From Chitinophaga rhizosphaerae (lineage in GTDB: Bacteria; Bacteroidota; Bacteroidia; Chitinophagales; Chitinophagaceae), in the NCBI RefSeq assembly GCF_003958645.1, contig NZ_RXLO01000003.1, forward strand, positions 620,001 to 684,000: a stretch of DNA of 64,000 nucleotides, written 5' to 3'. The notes under the pieces were generated by a model. The model made no database searches, was not told the DNA's origin, and saw nothing but the letters and a program-made list of their open reading frames with translations. The position numbers were made by a program, and so were the translations under genes. Below, in pieces: positions 43,782-53,300 of this stretch (within the stretch, counting starts at the first letter, position 1; each line of letters starts with the position of its first letter).

Positions 43782-45044
43782 ATGAATACCGCATTTGAAC
43801 CAACCGTTATTTTCGCCGCGGCCTTAGATCAGCAAGACGGGCTCGCCGGCTTCAAATCCCGATTCCACTTCCCGCAACATGCGGGGAAAGACGCCATTTA
43901 TTTCTGCGGAAACTCCCTCGGCCTGCAAGCCCGGTCCGTCGCCGGCGCCATTGAGCAAGAACTGGAAGATTGGCGGAACCTGGCGGTGGAAGGGTACTTC
44001 CGCGCCAAAAATCCCTGGCTTTTCTATCATGCCAATTTCAACGAAACGCTGTCTGGCATGATGGGCTGCTCGCCCGATGAAGTGACCGTCATGAATACGC
44101 TCACCGTTAACCTGCACCTCATCCTCCAGAGCTTTTACCGCCCTACGAAAGAGCGGTACCGCATCGTGATGGAAGCCGGGGCGTTCCCGTCCGACCAATA
44201 CGCGCTCGAAACGCTGGTCCGCCTTCATGGGCTGGACCCCGACGATGCCCTCGTGGAAATTTCGCCGCGGGAAGGGGAGAAACTCCTCCGCACGGAAGAC
44301 ATCCTCGATGTCATCGCCCGCCAGGGCAGCAGCCTGGCGCTGGTGCTCATGGGCGGTATCAATTATTACACCGGCCAGTTTTACGATATGCCCGCCATTA
44401 CCGCCGCCGCGCAAAGGCAGGGCGCCTTTGCAGGGTGGGACCTTGCCCACGTGGCAGGCAATATTCCCCTGCAGCTCCACGATTGGAACGTGGATTTCGC
44501 CGTTTGGTGCTCCTATAAATACCTGAACGGCGGCCCCGGCGCGGCCGGCGGGCTTTTCGTGCATGAAAGGCACGGCAGCGATCCCGCATTTCCGCGCCTC
44601 GGCGGCTGGTGGGGGAACGATGAAAAAACGAGGTTCAAGATGGAAAAGGGATTCGTCCCGAAACCCGGCGCGGCCGGCTGGCAGATCAGTACCGCGCAGG
44701 TTTTCAACATGGTGGCGCTGAAAGCTTCGCTGGAAATGTTTAAGGAAGCGGGGATCGGCGCATTGCGCGCCAAAAGCCTCCGGCTCACGGCTTACCTGGA
44801 ATTCCTGCTGGGCCAGGCTGCGCTGCCCTGCGAGATCATCACCCCCCGCGATCCGCTGCAAAGAGGCGCGCAGTTGTCGCTGTATTTCCCGAAAGACGGG
44901 AAGGCGATCCATGCGCGCATGATGGAAAACGGGATCATCTGCGATTACCGCGAGCCCGGCGTGATCCGCCTGGCGCCCGCGCCGCTGTATTGCTCCTTTT
45001 CCGATGTGCTCCGGTTCCACGACGTTTTAAAATCATTCGCATGA
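43782..45044 (+). CDS. kynU: Kynureninase
   Basis: A 420-residue PLP enzyme (fold type I) that cleaves kynurenine or 3-hydroxykynurenine to anthranilate or 3-hydroxyanthranilate plus alanine. Motifs: FHFPQHAGKDAIYFCGNSLG near the N-terminus; AGAFPSDQYALET; the cofactor Asp in AFAGWDLAHVAGNIPL; and the PLP lysine in the segment VWCSYKYLNGGPGAAGGLFV. RLGGWWGNDEKTRFKMEKGF is a strong family signature. Other kynurenine-pathway genes are not in the window. Its stop overlaps the SGNH hydrolase start. The ATG at 43782 matches the family start. Confidence 0.95.
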   Translation: MNTAFEPTVIFAAALDQQDGLAGFKSRFHFPQHAGKDAIYFCGNSLGLQARSVAGAIEQELEDWRNLAVEGYFRAKNPWLFYHANFNETLSGMMGCSPDEVTVMNTLTVNLHLILQSFYRPTKERYRIVMEAGAFPSDQYALETLVRLHGLDPDDALVEISPREGEKLLRTEDILDVIARQGSSLALVLMGGINYYTGQFYDMPAITAAAQRQGAFAGWDLAHVAGNIPLQLHDWNVDFAVWCSYKYLNGGPGAAGGLFVHERHGSDPAFPRLGGWWGNDEKTRFKMEKGFVPKPGAAGWQISTAQVFNMVALKASLEMFKEAGIGALRAKSLRLTAYLEFLLGQAALPCEIITPRDPLQRGAQLSLYFPKDGKAIHARMMENGIICDYREPGVIRLAPAPLYCSFSDVLRFHDVLKSFA

Positions 45045-45643
45045 GTACTCCCATCAAAAACTGGCTCGCCCTTGGCGATTCATACACCATCGGCGAAGGC
45101 GTTCCGTTGTTCGAGAGCTTTCCGTATCAGGCGCTCCGGCTCCTGCGCGCGGCGGGCATGCTGCTGCAGGCCCCGGAGATCGTGGCGAAAACGGGGTGGA
45201 CCACCGGTGAGTTGGTCCATCACCTGCAACACCATACCCGGCTGCTGCCGGAGTACGATTTCGTGTCGTTGCTGATCGGGGTGAACAACCAGTACCGCGG
45301 GCTGCCGGAAACGGAATTTGCGCAGGAATTCGAATGGCTGGCGAAACGGGCGCAGGAGCTTGCAGGAGGTGGGAAAGTGGTGGTGGTGAGCATCCCTGAT
45401 TGGAGCGTGACGCCCTTCGCCGCAGGGCGCGATACGGATGCCATCTGCAACCAGATCGACGAGTTCAACGGCATCAGCCGCGAAATCAGCGGAAAACTGG
45501 GCATACCTTATATTAATATCACGGAAAGCTACCGGCTTACCGGTGGCCGGCCGGAAAGCGTGGCCGAAGATAAATTACACCCTTCCGGGGCCGTGTACGC
45601 GGAGTGGGCGGAGAAAGTAGCCGCCGCTTTCGGAGACGGATAA
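45041..45643 (+). CDS. SGNH/GDSL-family hydrolase
   Basis: A 200-residue cytoplasmic esterase-like protein. Block I is NWLALGDSYTIGEGVPLFES (nucleophile Ser in GDSYT), block III is LLIGVNNQYRGL (Gly/Asn of the oxyanion hole) and block V is DKLHPSGAVYAEWAEK (Asp-x-x-His). All catalytic positions are seen. The substrate is unknown. Its ATG lies within the last codons of kynU (four-base overlap), so the genes are translationally coupled. Confidence 0.9.
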   Translation: MSTPIKNWLALGDSYTIGEGVPLFESFPYQALRLLRAAGMLLQAPEIVAKTGWTTGELVHHLQHHTRLLPEYDFVSLLIGVNNQYRGLPETEFAQEFEWLAKRAQELAGGGKVVVVSIPDWSVTPFAAGRDTDAICNQIDEFNGISREISGKLGIPYINITESYRLTGGRPESVAEDKLHPSGAVYAEWAEKVAAAFGDG

Positions 45644-45721
45644 CCAGCAGCAAATCAATACTTTTTATATGATGAATCCCTACCCTCCGCGGCAGGGATT
45701 TTGATTCAATGAGAATTATCC

Positions 45722-45729
45722 TACATTTG
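45722..45729 (+). promoter_or_regulatory. Promoter of accA
   Basis: TACATTTG is a perfect -7 box, with TTTG at 45700-45703 as -33 element (18-base spacer). Transcription should start near 45737, giving a leader of about 118 bases. Confidence 0.65.
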
Positions 45730-45736
45730 CACCCCT

Positions 45737-45810
45737 GACCCGCCGGCAACATCCGGGAAGGTCACTTATGCGGGTCCCTGTACGAAACAGCCATAGGGCG
45801 CAATACAGGG
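45737..45810 (+). ncRNA. Structured leader of accA (two adjacent hairpins)
   Basis: GACCCGC (45737-45743) pairs with GCGGGTC (45770-45776). Directly after it CCCTGTA (45776-45782) pairs with TACAGGG (45804-45810). The first arm begins where transcription is predicted to start. The pair could be a cis-acting RNA controlling accA. I cannot assign it to a known riboswitch class. Confidence 0.35.
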
Positions 45811-45854
45811 TTTACTATCTTTATGAAGTACTTTAACCTTTATTAAAACTGTTT

Positions 45855-46808
45855 ATGCAATTTCTGGATTTTGAAAAGCCGATTGCGGATCTGTACGAAC
45901 AACTGGAAAAACTGAGGGAAAACGGGGAGAAGTCCGGCGTGGACGTTTCCGCTACCGTGAAAGAGTACGAGCAGAAAATCATCGACACCAAGCAACAGGT
46001 CTATAACAATCTCTCCAGCTGGCAAAAAGTGCAGCTGAGCCGCCATCCCGAAAGGCCGTACACATTGGAGTACATCGAAAGGATGACGGAAAACTTCGTG
46101 GAGCTGCATGGCGACCGCAATGTGAAAGACGATAAGGCGATGGTTGGCGGATTCGCGGAAATCGGCGGTGAAACCGCCATGTTCATCGGCCAGCAGAAAG
46201 GCGTGAATACCAAGATGCGGCAGGTCCGCAACTTCGGCATGGCCAACCCTGAAGGTTACCGCAAAGCCCTCCGGCTCATGAAGCTGGCGGAGCGTTTCAA
46301 CAAGCCCATCATCACCCTCATCGATACCCCGGGCGCATATCCCGGCCTGGAAGCGGAAGAGCGCGGACAAGGCGAGGCGATCGCCCGTAACCTGTTCGAA
46401 ATGGTGAAGCTCCGCGTTCCCGTGATCTGCGTGATCATCGGTGAAGGCGCTTCCGGCGGCGCGCTGGGCATCGGCATCGGCGACCGTATCTTCATGCTCG
46501 AAAACAGCTGGTACACCGTAATCTCCCCCGAAAACTGCTCCACCATCCTCTGGAGAAGCTGGAATTTCAAGGAAAAAGCGGCGGAAGAACTCAAACTCAC
46601 TTCCGGGTATATGAGCCAGTTCGGGCTGGTAGACGGTGTGATCCCCGAACCCGTGGGCGGCGCACATTCCAACCACGAAGAAATGGCCGAAATCCTGAAG
46701 AACCGCCTCGTCGAAACCCTGGCCGAACTGAAAAAGATCGACCCGGACACGCGCATCGAGCAACGGATCGATAAATTTTCCAATATGGGCTTCTTCGAAG
46801 AACGTTGA
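45855..46808 (+). CDS. accA: Acetyl-CoA carboxylase carboxyltransferase subunit alpha
   Basis: A 317-residue enzyme subunit that with AccD transfers carboxyl from biotin to acetyl-CoA, giving malonyl-CoA for fatty acid synthesis. Signatures include [80 protein letters not shown] and the C-terminal [15 protein letters not shown]. Length and order match AccA. AccD and AccBC are not nearby. A structured leader precedes it. It lies 113 bases before dapA. Confidence 0.97.
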   Translation: MQFLDFEKPIADLYEQLEKLRENGEKSGVDVSATVKEYEQKIIDTKQQVYNNLSSWQKVQLSRHPERPYTLEYIERMTENFVELHGDRNVKDDKAMVGGFAEIGGETAMFIGQQKGVNTKMRQVRNFGMANPEGYRKALRLMKLAERFNKPIITLIDTPGAYPGLEAEERGQGEAIARNLFEMVKLRVPVICVIIGEGASGGALGIGIGDRIFMLENSWYTVISPENCSTILWRSWNFKEKAAEELKLTSGYMSQFGLVDGVIPEPVGGAHSNHEEMAEILKNRLVETLAELKKIDPDTRIEQRIDKFSNMGFFEER

Positions 46809-46921
46809 TCAAAATTGACGATCGTCCGGCAAAAAAGTGCACGGCTGTATTGCGGGTATCAATCCAATTGACAATCTTTGCATTTTCTAAGGCAGCACTG
46901 CGGCCATTGACCATTTGAAAT

Positions 46922-47803
46922 ATGTTACAGGAACAATTAAGGGGCACCGGCGTGGCATTGGTGACACCGTTCACCGCCAGCGAAGCGATTGACTGGAATG
47001 CCCTTGAAAGGCTTATCGATCATGTGATCACCGGGGGCGTAGACTACGTCGTGACCCTCGGCACAACCGGGGAAACACCCACACTTTCCTCCGAAGAAAA
47101 ACTCGACCTGATCCGCTTTACCTTCGAAAAGGTGAATAAACGCGTGCCCGTGGTGGTGGGCGTTGGCGACTACAACACCGCCGATGTCGTGAAACGGCTG
47201 GCATCCTGCCCGCTCGACGAAGCCGCTGCCATCCTCAGCGTAGCCCCTTATTACAGCAAACCCACGCAGGAAGGCATCTTCCAGCACTATAAGGCCATCG
47301 CCGCCGCATCTCCCAAGCCCATCATCCTCTACAACGTTCCGGGCCGCACCGGCCGTAACATGACGGCGGAAACCACCCTGCGTATCGCACACGAAGTGGA
47401 AAACGTCATCGCCATGAAAGAAGCGTCGGGGGATATGCTGCAATGCATGCAGATCATCCGCGACAAACCCAAAGGGTTCCTGGTGATCAGCGGAGACGAT
47501 GGCGTTGCCATGCCACAACTGGCCTGCGGGATGGACGGTGTTATCTCCGTAGCTGCGAACTATTTCGCGAAAGATTTTCCGGCGATGGTGAAAGCCGCAC
47601 TGGCCGGAGATTTCGAAACGGCCCGTAACCTGCACTACCGCATGCTAGAAGGCTTCGACCTCATGTTCGCGGAAAACAATCCCGCCGGCATCAAGGCGTT
47701 CCTGCACCAGGCCGGTCTCATCGAAAACGTGTTCCGCCTGCCGGTAATCCCCGCCACGGAAGCGCTCCAGCAACAGATCAAAAAGTATCTCTCCGCATAC
47801 TAA
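46922..47803 (+). CDS. dapA: 4-hydroxy-tetrahydrodipicolinate synthase
   Basis: A 293-residue TIM-barrel class I aldolase. It condenses pyruvate with aspartate semialdehyde, the first step of lysine and diaminopimelate synthesis. Motifs: TGVALVTPF, VVTLGTTGETPTLSSEEKLD, APYYSKPTQEGIFQHYKAIA (catalytic Tyr), ILYNVPGRTGRNMT, and the Schiff-base Lys in VIAMKEASGD. The C-terminal helix ends LQQQIKKYL. A near-consensus -7 box, AATCTTTG, lies before it, so it may have its own promoter. It ends in a strong terminator. Confidence 0.97.
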   Translation: MLQEQLRGTGVALVTPFTASEAIDWNALERLIDHVITGGVDYVVTLGTTGETPTLSSEEKLDLIRFTFEKVNKRVPVVVGVGDYNTADVVKRLASCPLDEAAAILSVAPYYSKPTQEGIFQHYKAIAAASPKPIILYNVPGRTGRNMTAETTLRIAHEVENVIAMKEASGDMLQCMQIIRDKPKGFLVISGDDGVAMPQLACGMDGVISVAANYFAKDFPAMVKAALAGDFETARNLHYRMLEGFDLMFAENNPAGIKAFLHQAGLIENVFRLPVIPATEALQQQIKKYLSAY

Positions 47804-47824
47804 CCCGGTTTCACCGGAAAGCGG

Positions 47825-47867
47825 AAGGGCTGACGGCCGGTTTTTATACCAGGCGTCAGCCCTTTTT
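47825..47867 (+). terminator. Terminator of dapA
   Basis: AAGGGCTGACG and CGTCAGCCCTT pair over 11 bases and a T run follows. It lies 22 bases after the stop codon. Confidence 0.85.
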
Positions 47868-47982
47868 GTTATGCGATATCCATGCTACCGCTATGCAATG
47901 CCATTGCTGGGCGGATGTATGTTGCAATAAAAGGCGCCCTTGCCAGGCGACCCAGGGGTATAGGGTTGAACAGGATATTCCA

Positions 47983-48819
47983 CTAGAAGGCAAAACCAAC
48001 GGTAAGCCCGAGCCCGCGAACGCCCAGGAAAGGCATGCTGATATCTGCCCTGATCCCGTCGTCGCGCACATCGGCCTTGATGTTTTTTTCACTTCCGCCG
48101 AGGTCCACCAAATCTTCCAGGTCGGCTTTCAGATCGGCACGGTCCTGCTCGTCGAGATCGCTGAGGTCGGTGAGCCCTTCCGCTTTGCCTGTCATTTTGC
48201 CGTAGTGGGCGCCGATGATGTAAAGGTCCACCACCACGCGTTTCGCGATCATGAACTGCCCGCCCATGATCACACCGCCGCCGAAGCCGCTGGTATGGCC
48301 GTTGAGTGGCACGAGGGTGGTGGAACCGTCTTCCTGCTCATAATCGAACGGATAATCGTACTTGAATTTGCTGTAACGGCCATAGATGCCGCCGTAGAAG
48401 CCCCTGGCGCCGGGGCGCTTGCCGGTGTAAATGCGGAATTCCGCCGTAAGGGCGCCGCCGCTCATCTGCAACTTATCGAGCTGACTTTGCAGATCGTCTT
48501 CCCCGTCTTCCTTGATCTGGTCCATCACGTTTTCACCGAGCATGCTCTTGGTAAGGGCGCTTTTCGGCATGTAACGGTACCCTAGCGATGCGGAGATTTT
48601 GCGCGTCAGCATGCGTTCGTAGGTAAGACTGTAGTTGTTGAGGGTGAGGCTGGAAAGATTGGTTTTCAGGATGTTGGAGTACATCGGGAGGTTGCGTAAC
48701 CGCTCTTTCCGGGTAGGGGCTGTTTCAATGGTGCTGTCGACAGATGATCCGGTCTGCTGCGCCATGGCCGCAGTGCCGAGGCAAAGGGCTGCGACGAAGG
48801 TAAGTGCTGCGTGTTTCAT
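47983..48819 (-). CDS. DUF3575-like outer-membrane beta-barrel protein
   Basis: A 278-residue exported protein (MKHAALTFVAALCLGTAAMA signal). The body has alternating strands typical of small porin-like barrels: SNILKTNLSSLTLNNYSLTY, TAEFRIYTGK, GFYGGIYGRYSKFKYDYPFD, and ends with VRGLGLTVGFAF, a terminal aromatic strand. The acidic linker LDEQDRADLKADLEDLVD is unusual. The early SSLTLNNYSLTYERMLTRKI resembles DUF3575. It probably resides in the outer membrane. No functional partner is nearby. The ATG at 48819 starts the signal peptide. Confidence 0.75.
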   Translation of the reverse strand: MKHAALTFVAALCLGTAAMAQQTGSSVDSTIETAPTRKERLRNLPMYSNILKTNLSSLTLNNYSLTYERMLTRKISASLGYRYMPKSALTKSMLGENVMDQIKEDGEDDLQSQLDKLQMSGGALTAEFRIYTGKRPGARGFYGGIYGRYSKFKYDYPFDYEQEDGSTTLVPLNGHTSGFGGGVIMGGQFMIAKRVVVDLYIIGAHYGKMTGKAEGLTDLSDLDEQDRADLKADLEDLVDLGGSEKNIKADVRDDGIRADISMPFLGVRGLGLTVGFAF

Positions 48820-48925
48820 GTTATAGGAAAAATATTTAATGCATAAAGATAAATGCATACTTTTTCCTCTGCAATACACCATTTTAGGTATTGCTTTTAT
48901 AAATAAATTATATTTTAATAAAGAA

Positions 48926-49834
48926 TTATATGATGTAGGTCGCCCCCTCGATCGCCAGTTCCGTATTGGGGAAAACGGGGATGCACTCGTCGAGGAAGGG
49001 TTGCAGTTCGGTGTATTTGGAAGAGAAATGCCCGATCAGGAGCCTCCGGGCGCCCGCCATACCGGCGAGGGTAGCGGCCTGGACGGTAGTGCTGTGGTAC
49101 CGGTCGGCCGCCCGCTGGCGCAGATCGTCGAGGTAAGTGGTTTCGTGGTACATGAGGTCGGCATCCCGCAGCCAGGGCACCAGATCCTCGTCGTAAATGC
49201 TGTCGGCGCAATAAACATACCGCCGGGCGCGGTGCGGGGGCAGCGTCACCCAGTCGTTTTTAACGACGGTCCCGTCTTTCCGCACATAATCTTCCCCGTC
49301 GGCCAGGTGGGAGAAGAAGGCGGACGGGATTTCGTAGGCGCGGGTTTGTTCGGGTATGATGCGGCGCTTCCGGCGCTGTACGCTGAAAGCGAAACCATAA
49401 CAGGGGATGCGGTGGCGGGTGGGGAAGCAGGACACTTCCATGTCCTTATCCTGGAAAAGCACGCCTGCCGACTCCGGTGTCAGCGGTTGGAATTGCAGCT
49501 CGAAACGCAGGGTGGTGGCGGCATGGCGGAGCTGCAGCTCGAGGATGTCCCACAGTCCCGGAGGACCGAAAACCGTCAGCGGTTCCACGCGGCCGAGGAG
49601 GCTCATGCTGTTGATGAGGCCGATCAGTCCGAAATAATGATCGCCATGCAGGTGGCTGATGAGGATATAACGGATTTTTCCGCGGCGCACCTTGTATTTG
49701 GTAAGCTGTGTTTGTGTACCCTCTCCGCAGTCGATCAGCATCAGTTGATCGTTATACGTGAGTACCTGCGCGGTGGGGTGCCGCTCCGGGGTGGGGATCG
49801 CCGAGTTATTGCCGAGAATGGTGACCGCAAACAT
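48926..49834 (-). CDS. rnz: Ribonuclease Z
   Basis: A 302-residue metallo-beta-lactamase-fold nuclease that trims 3' ends of tRNA precursors. Motifs: LGNNSAIPTPERHPTAQVL, the zinc-binding ISHLHGDHYFGLIGLI, YVYCADSIYDED (Asp ligand), and YHETTYLDD with the late GHFSS (His ligand). The length fits RNase Z. The encoded tRNA-Asp lacks CCA, so such processing is needed. The next gene upstream (STAS) ends 17 bases from its start on the same strand. Confidence 0.95.
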   Translation of the reverse strand: MFAVTILGNNSAIPTPERHPTAQVLTYNDQLMLIDCGEGTQTQLTKYKVRRGKIRYILISHLHGDHYFGLIGLINSMSLLGRVEPLTVFGPPGLWDILELQLRHAATTLRFELQFQPLTPESAGVLFQDKDMEVSCFPTRHRIPCYGFAFSVQRRKRRIIPEQTRAYEIPSAFFSHLADGEDYVRKDGTVVKNDWVTLPPHRARRYVYCADSIYDEDLVPWLRDADLMYHETTYLDDLRQRAADRYHSTTVQAATLAGMAGARRLLIGHFSSKYTELQPFLDECIPVFPNTELAIEGATYII

Positions 49835-49851
49835 GATCCAGTAGTTAAAAA

Positions 49852-50226
49852 TTATTCATCGCCGAGATCCAGTTCGCGTTCCAGGTCTTCCATCATCACC
49901 ATATCGATGGCTTCGGATTCGGTGGGCACGATATTGAGCATTTCGGGGTGTAGTTCCGAGAGCTCGGCTGTTAAAACCTTGTTAAGTCCGGTGACGGCGG
50001 CCGAAAGCCCATGGTCGTACCGGTGCTGGTACACTGTAAAAATGGCTTCCAGCGCACGCGCATCGGCAGATTGGAGGGAATGCAGGTCCAGCACGAGGTT
50101 GAGACCGGTCAATTCGGGTACGCCGAGGACTTCCTTTTCGAAATCCGCGGCCATTTTGGCATCCAGGGCGGCTTCTTCCAGCCTAAAAATCAGTATTTTC
50201 TCTTTGGTATCAATTTTGAATTGCAT
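49852..50226 (-). CDS. STAS-domain protein (anti-sigma antagonist type)
   Basis: A 124-residue single STAS-fold domain: MQFKIDTKEKILIFRLEEAA, then LTGLNLVLDLHSLQSADARA. The family serine for phosphorylation sits in LHSLQSADARALEA (SxxD). Such proteins regulate by binding anti-sigma or partner kinases. The adjacent gene is RNase Z, 17 bases downstream. No anti-sigma kinase is nearby. The C-terminal tail is very acidic (MMEDLERELDLGDE). The ATG at 50226 is chosen; the longer frame would start with unrelated AT-rich leader sequence. Confidence 0.8.
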   Translation of the reverse strand: MQFKIDTKEKILIFRLEEAALDAKMAADFEKEVLGVPELTGLNLVLDLHSLQSADARALEAIFTVYQHRYDHGLSAAVTGLNKVLTAELSELHPEMLNIVPTESEAIDMVMMEDLERELDLGDE

Positions 50227-50485
50227 ACGGCGGATGTTATCAATCACAAACATTATAAAAAAAAGGATTCGGCAAAAAGGAAACCCGTCGAAGAACGTAC
50301 CTTGAGAAGTAAATAACACCCAATCGTCAACATCCCTCTTCTCGTAGATATATTCAGCAAACCAGGCCCTTCAGCGCAAAAGTAAATCTTAACCAATTAT
50401 GTACAAGGATAAAAAGTAAATCCAATTTTATTTGGTAATATTGTATAAGCATGCCCCCGTAAGGGTTTAACAAAATCAACAAACA
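50227..50485. promoter_or_regulatory. Divergent intergenic region between STAS and clpC
   Basis: This 259-base gap holds promoters for both flanking genes. On the plus strand TAATATTG near 50437 is a near match to the -7 box. No gene or RNA structure is evident. A CIRCE-type repeat was looked for and not seen. Confidence 0.4.
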
Positions 50486-53017
50486 ATGGATCAGAATTTT
50501 TCACCGCAAGTAAAGGAGATCATTACGTTCAGTAGGGAGGAGGCTTTGCGACTGGGTAATGATTTCATCGGTACGGAACACCTGCTGCTGGGTATTATTC
50601 GTGAAGGTGAGGGAACGGCTGTAAAAATCCTACAGGCGCTGAACGTTGATCTGTATGAGTTACGCAAGGAAGTGGAGTTGGCGATAAAAGACAAGACAGG
50701 CAAAAACATTGCGAACATCAACAGTCTTCCCCTGACCCGCCAGGCAGAGAAAGTGATCCGGGTAACCGTGCTGGAAGCAAAGGCGCTGAAGAGTCCCACC
50801 GTGGAAACAGAGCACCTCATGCTATCCATCCTCAAGAATAAAGAAAACGTTTGTACGCAAATCCTTCAACAATTTGACGTGGACTACGATACTTTTAAAA
50901 ACGAACTGGGCTTCGTAAAATCTGCCGATCCGAAAGCGGAATTCGATGACCCCGGAGAAGAGGAGTTCGAAGACGAACGCAAAAGTTATGCTTCCAAACA
51001 GAAGCAAACCAACACCAAGTCGAAAACTCCCGTTCTCGATAACTTCGGTCGTGATATCACCAAACTGGCCGAAAGCGGCAGCCTCGATCCGATCGTGGGC
51101 CGCGAAGCGGAAATCGAACGCGTTTCGCAAATCCTTTCCCGCCGTAAAAAGAACAACCCCATCCTGATCGGTGAGCCAGGGGTAGGTAAAACCGCCATCG
51201 TGGAAGGCCTCGCCCTCCGCATCGTGCAGCGCAAGGTTTCCCGCGTGCTGTTCGACAAGCGCGTGGTAAGCCTCGACCTCGCCGCCCTCGTGGCCGGTAC
51301 CAAATACCGCGGCCAGTTCGAGGAAAGGATGAAGGCGATCATGAACGAGCTGGAAAAGAACCGCGACGTTATCCTGTTCATCGATGAAATTCATACCATC
51401 GTTGGCGCAGGCGGCGCTTCCGGTTCGCTGGACGCTTCCAACATCTTCAAGCCCGCCCTCGCAAGAGGCGAGCTCCAGTGCATCGGCGCCTCCACGCTGG
51501 ATGAATACCGCATGTACATCGAGAAAGACGGCGCCCTCGACCGCCGGTTCCAAAAGGTAATGGTAGATCCCCCCTCCGTGGAGGAAACCATCCAGATCCT
51601 CAACAACATCAAACCGCGCTACGAGGAATACCATAACGTGTCTTACACTGACGACGCCATCGATGCATGCGTGAAACTCAGCGACCGTTATATGACCGAC
51701 CGCCTGCTGCCCGACAAGGCCATCGACGTGCTCGATGAAGTTGGCGCCCGCGTCCATCTCAAAAACATCAACGTTCCGCAGAATATCCTCGATCTCGAAA
51801 AACAGATCGAAGACATCAAGCAGGAAAAGAATAAAGTCGTGAAGAGCCAACGCTTCGAAGAAGCCGCCGCCCTCCGCGATACCGAAAAGAAACTCGGCGA
51901 AGACCTCGAAAAGGCCAAAGCCGTGTGGGAAGAAGAAGTAAAACACAAACGCTACCCGATCGATGAAGAAGCGATCGCCGAAGTGGTGAGCATGATGACC
52001 GGCATCCCCGTAAAACGGATGGTGCAGGCTGAAAACGAAAAGCTCCGCCGCATGGGCGAAGACCTCAAATCCGCCGTGGTGGGTCAGGCCGAAGCCATTT
52101 CCAAAGTCACGAAAGCCATCCAGCGTAACCGCGTTGGCCTCAAAGACCCGAAGAAACCCATCGGTACCTTCATCTTCCTGGGCCCCACCGGTGTCGGTAA
52201 AACCGAACTGGCAAAAGCCCTCGCCCGGTATATGTTCGACTCGGAAGACGCGCTCATCCGTATCGATATGTCCGAATACATGGAGAAATTCTCCGTAAGC
52301 CGCCTCATCGGTGCACCTCCGGGATATGTAGGATACGAAGAAGGCGGTCAGCTCACCGAAAAAGTACGCCGCAAACCGTACTCGGTGATCCTGCTCGACG
52401 AAATCGAAAAAGCCCATCCGGATATCTATAATATCCTGCTACAGGTGCTCGACGACGGTATTCTGACAGACGGCCTGGGCCGGAAAGTAGATTTCAAGAA
52501 CACGCTCATCATCATGACCTCCAACATCGGGGTGCGCCAGTTGAAAGACTTCGGTGCAGGCGTAGGCTTCACTACTGGTACCCGTGTGGTGAACGAAGAA
52601 GAGAACACCAAAGCGGTGATCGAAAAAGCCCTGAAACGGACGTTCTCTCCCGAGTTCCTCAACCGTATCGACGATGTGATCATCTTCAACTCGCTCAGCA
52701 AGGAAGATATCTACACCATTATCGATATCACGATGAAAGGAGTGCTCGTTCGCCTGCAGAACCTGGGCTTCAGCCTGGAACTGACCGACGAGGCGAAAGG
52801 GTTCCTGGCCGAAAAAGGGTACGATCAGCAGTTTGGCGCCCGTCCGCTCCACAGGGCCATCCAGAAATACCTGGAAGATCCCCTGGCGGAAGAGATCCTC
52901 AACATGAATATCCACAACGGGGATATCCTCATCGCGGACCTCGACAAGGAAAACCAGAAACTGGTATTCTCCCTGAAGAACCCCTCAAAAAGCAAATCGG
53001 AGAAATCCGAAGCGTAA
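50486..53017 (+). CDS. clpC: ATP-dependent Clp protease ATP-binding subunit ClpC
   Basis: An 843-residue AAA+ unfoldase feeding proteins to ClpP. The N domain (1-150) has two repeats starting [20 protein letters not shown] and [16 protein letters not shown]-1 has Walker [10 protein letters not shown] and Walker [18 protein letters not shown] middle coiled UVR-type region follows ([20 protein letters not shown]). AAA-2 has [26 protein letters not shown] and the ClpP-binding loop region near [12 protein letters not shown]. It ends in the basic tail [10 protein letters not shown]. Normal length for the family. It is a single-gene unit. Confidence 0.97.
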   Translation: MDQNFSPQVKEIITFSREEALRLGNDFIGTEHLLLGIIREGEGTAVKILQALNVDLYELRKEVELAIKDKTGKNIANINSLPLTRQAEKVIRVTVLEAKALKSPTVETEHLMLSILKNKENVCTQILQQFDVDYDTFKNELGFVKSADPKAEFDDPGEEEFEDERKSYASKQKQTNTKSKTPVLDNFGRDITKLAESGSLDPIVGREAEIERVSQILSRRKKNNPILIGEPGVGKTAIVEGLALRIVQRKVSRVLFDKRVVSLDLAALVAGTKYRGQFEERMKAIMNELEKNRDVILFIDEIHTIVGAGGASGSLDASNIFKPALARGELQCIGASTLDEYRMYIEKDGALDRRFQKVMVDPPSVEETIQILNNIKPRYEEYHNVSYTDDAIDACVKLSDRYMTDRLLPDKAIDVLDEVGARVHLKNINVPQNILDLEKQIEDIKQEKNKVVKSQRFEEAAALRDTEKKLGEDLEKAKAVWEEEVKHKRYPIDEEAIAEVVSMMTGIPVKRMVQAENEKLRRMGEDLKSAVVGQAEAISKVTKAIQRNRVGLKDPKKPIGTFIFLGPTGVGKTELAKALARYMFDSEDALIRIDMSEYMEKFSVSRLIGAPPGYVGYEEGGQLTEKVRRKPYSVILLDEIEKAHPDIYNILLQVLDDGILTDGLGRKVDFKNTLIIMTSNIGVRQLKDFGAGVGFTTGTRVVNEEENTKAVIEKALKRTFSPEFLNRIDDVIIFNSLSKEDIYTIIDITMKGVLVRLQNLGFSLELTDEAKGFLAEKGYDQQFGARPLHRAIQKYLEDPLAEEILNMNIHNGDILIADLDKENQKLVFSLKNPSKSKSEKSEA

Positions 53018-53043
53018 ACCGTAAAAAGATCAATCAATCATAC

Positions 53044-53074
53044 AGCTGCCGGCGATGAGCCGGCAGCTTTTTTT
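53044..53074 (+). terminator. Terminator of clpC
   Basis: AGCTGCCGGC and GCCGGCAGCT form a perfect ten-base stem with a GATGA loop and seven T after it. Confidence 0.9.
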
Positions 53075-53300
53075 ATGCCCCGTTTTACACTGGTTATCAA
53101 ATCCATATATGTTTTCCCGATCATATTACATATTGTTTAAATAAAAAACATGATCAAAAAGATATATTAATCAAAATTTATATGTAATATTGTGGAAGAT
53201 TAGCATGGGCAAGTAAAATGAGTCGGGCAGAACAGTAATTATTAAAGGACTTGGTTTTCAATTCATCTCTATAAACGCATATTTTTTTAACCTTTTACCT

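Noticed and set aside
43824..45020. 398-residue minus-strand open frame opposite kynureninase
   Set aside because: Kynureninase motifs are complete on the plus strand; the antisense frame has no recognisable domain.
50227..50485. CIRCE or other heat-shock operator before clpC
   Set aside because: The nine-base inverted repeat of CIRCE is not present in the gap.
50822..52417. 531-residue minus-strand open frame inside clpC
   Set aside because: clpC is unmistakable on the plus strand. The antisense frame is an artefact of codon bias.
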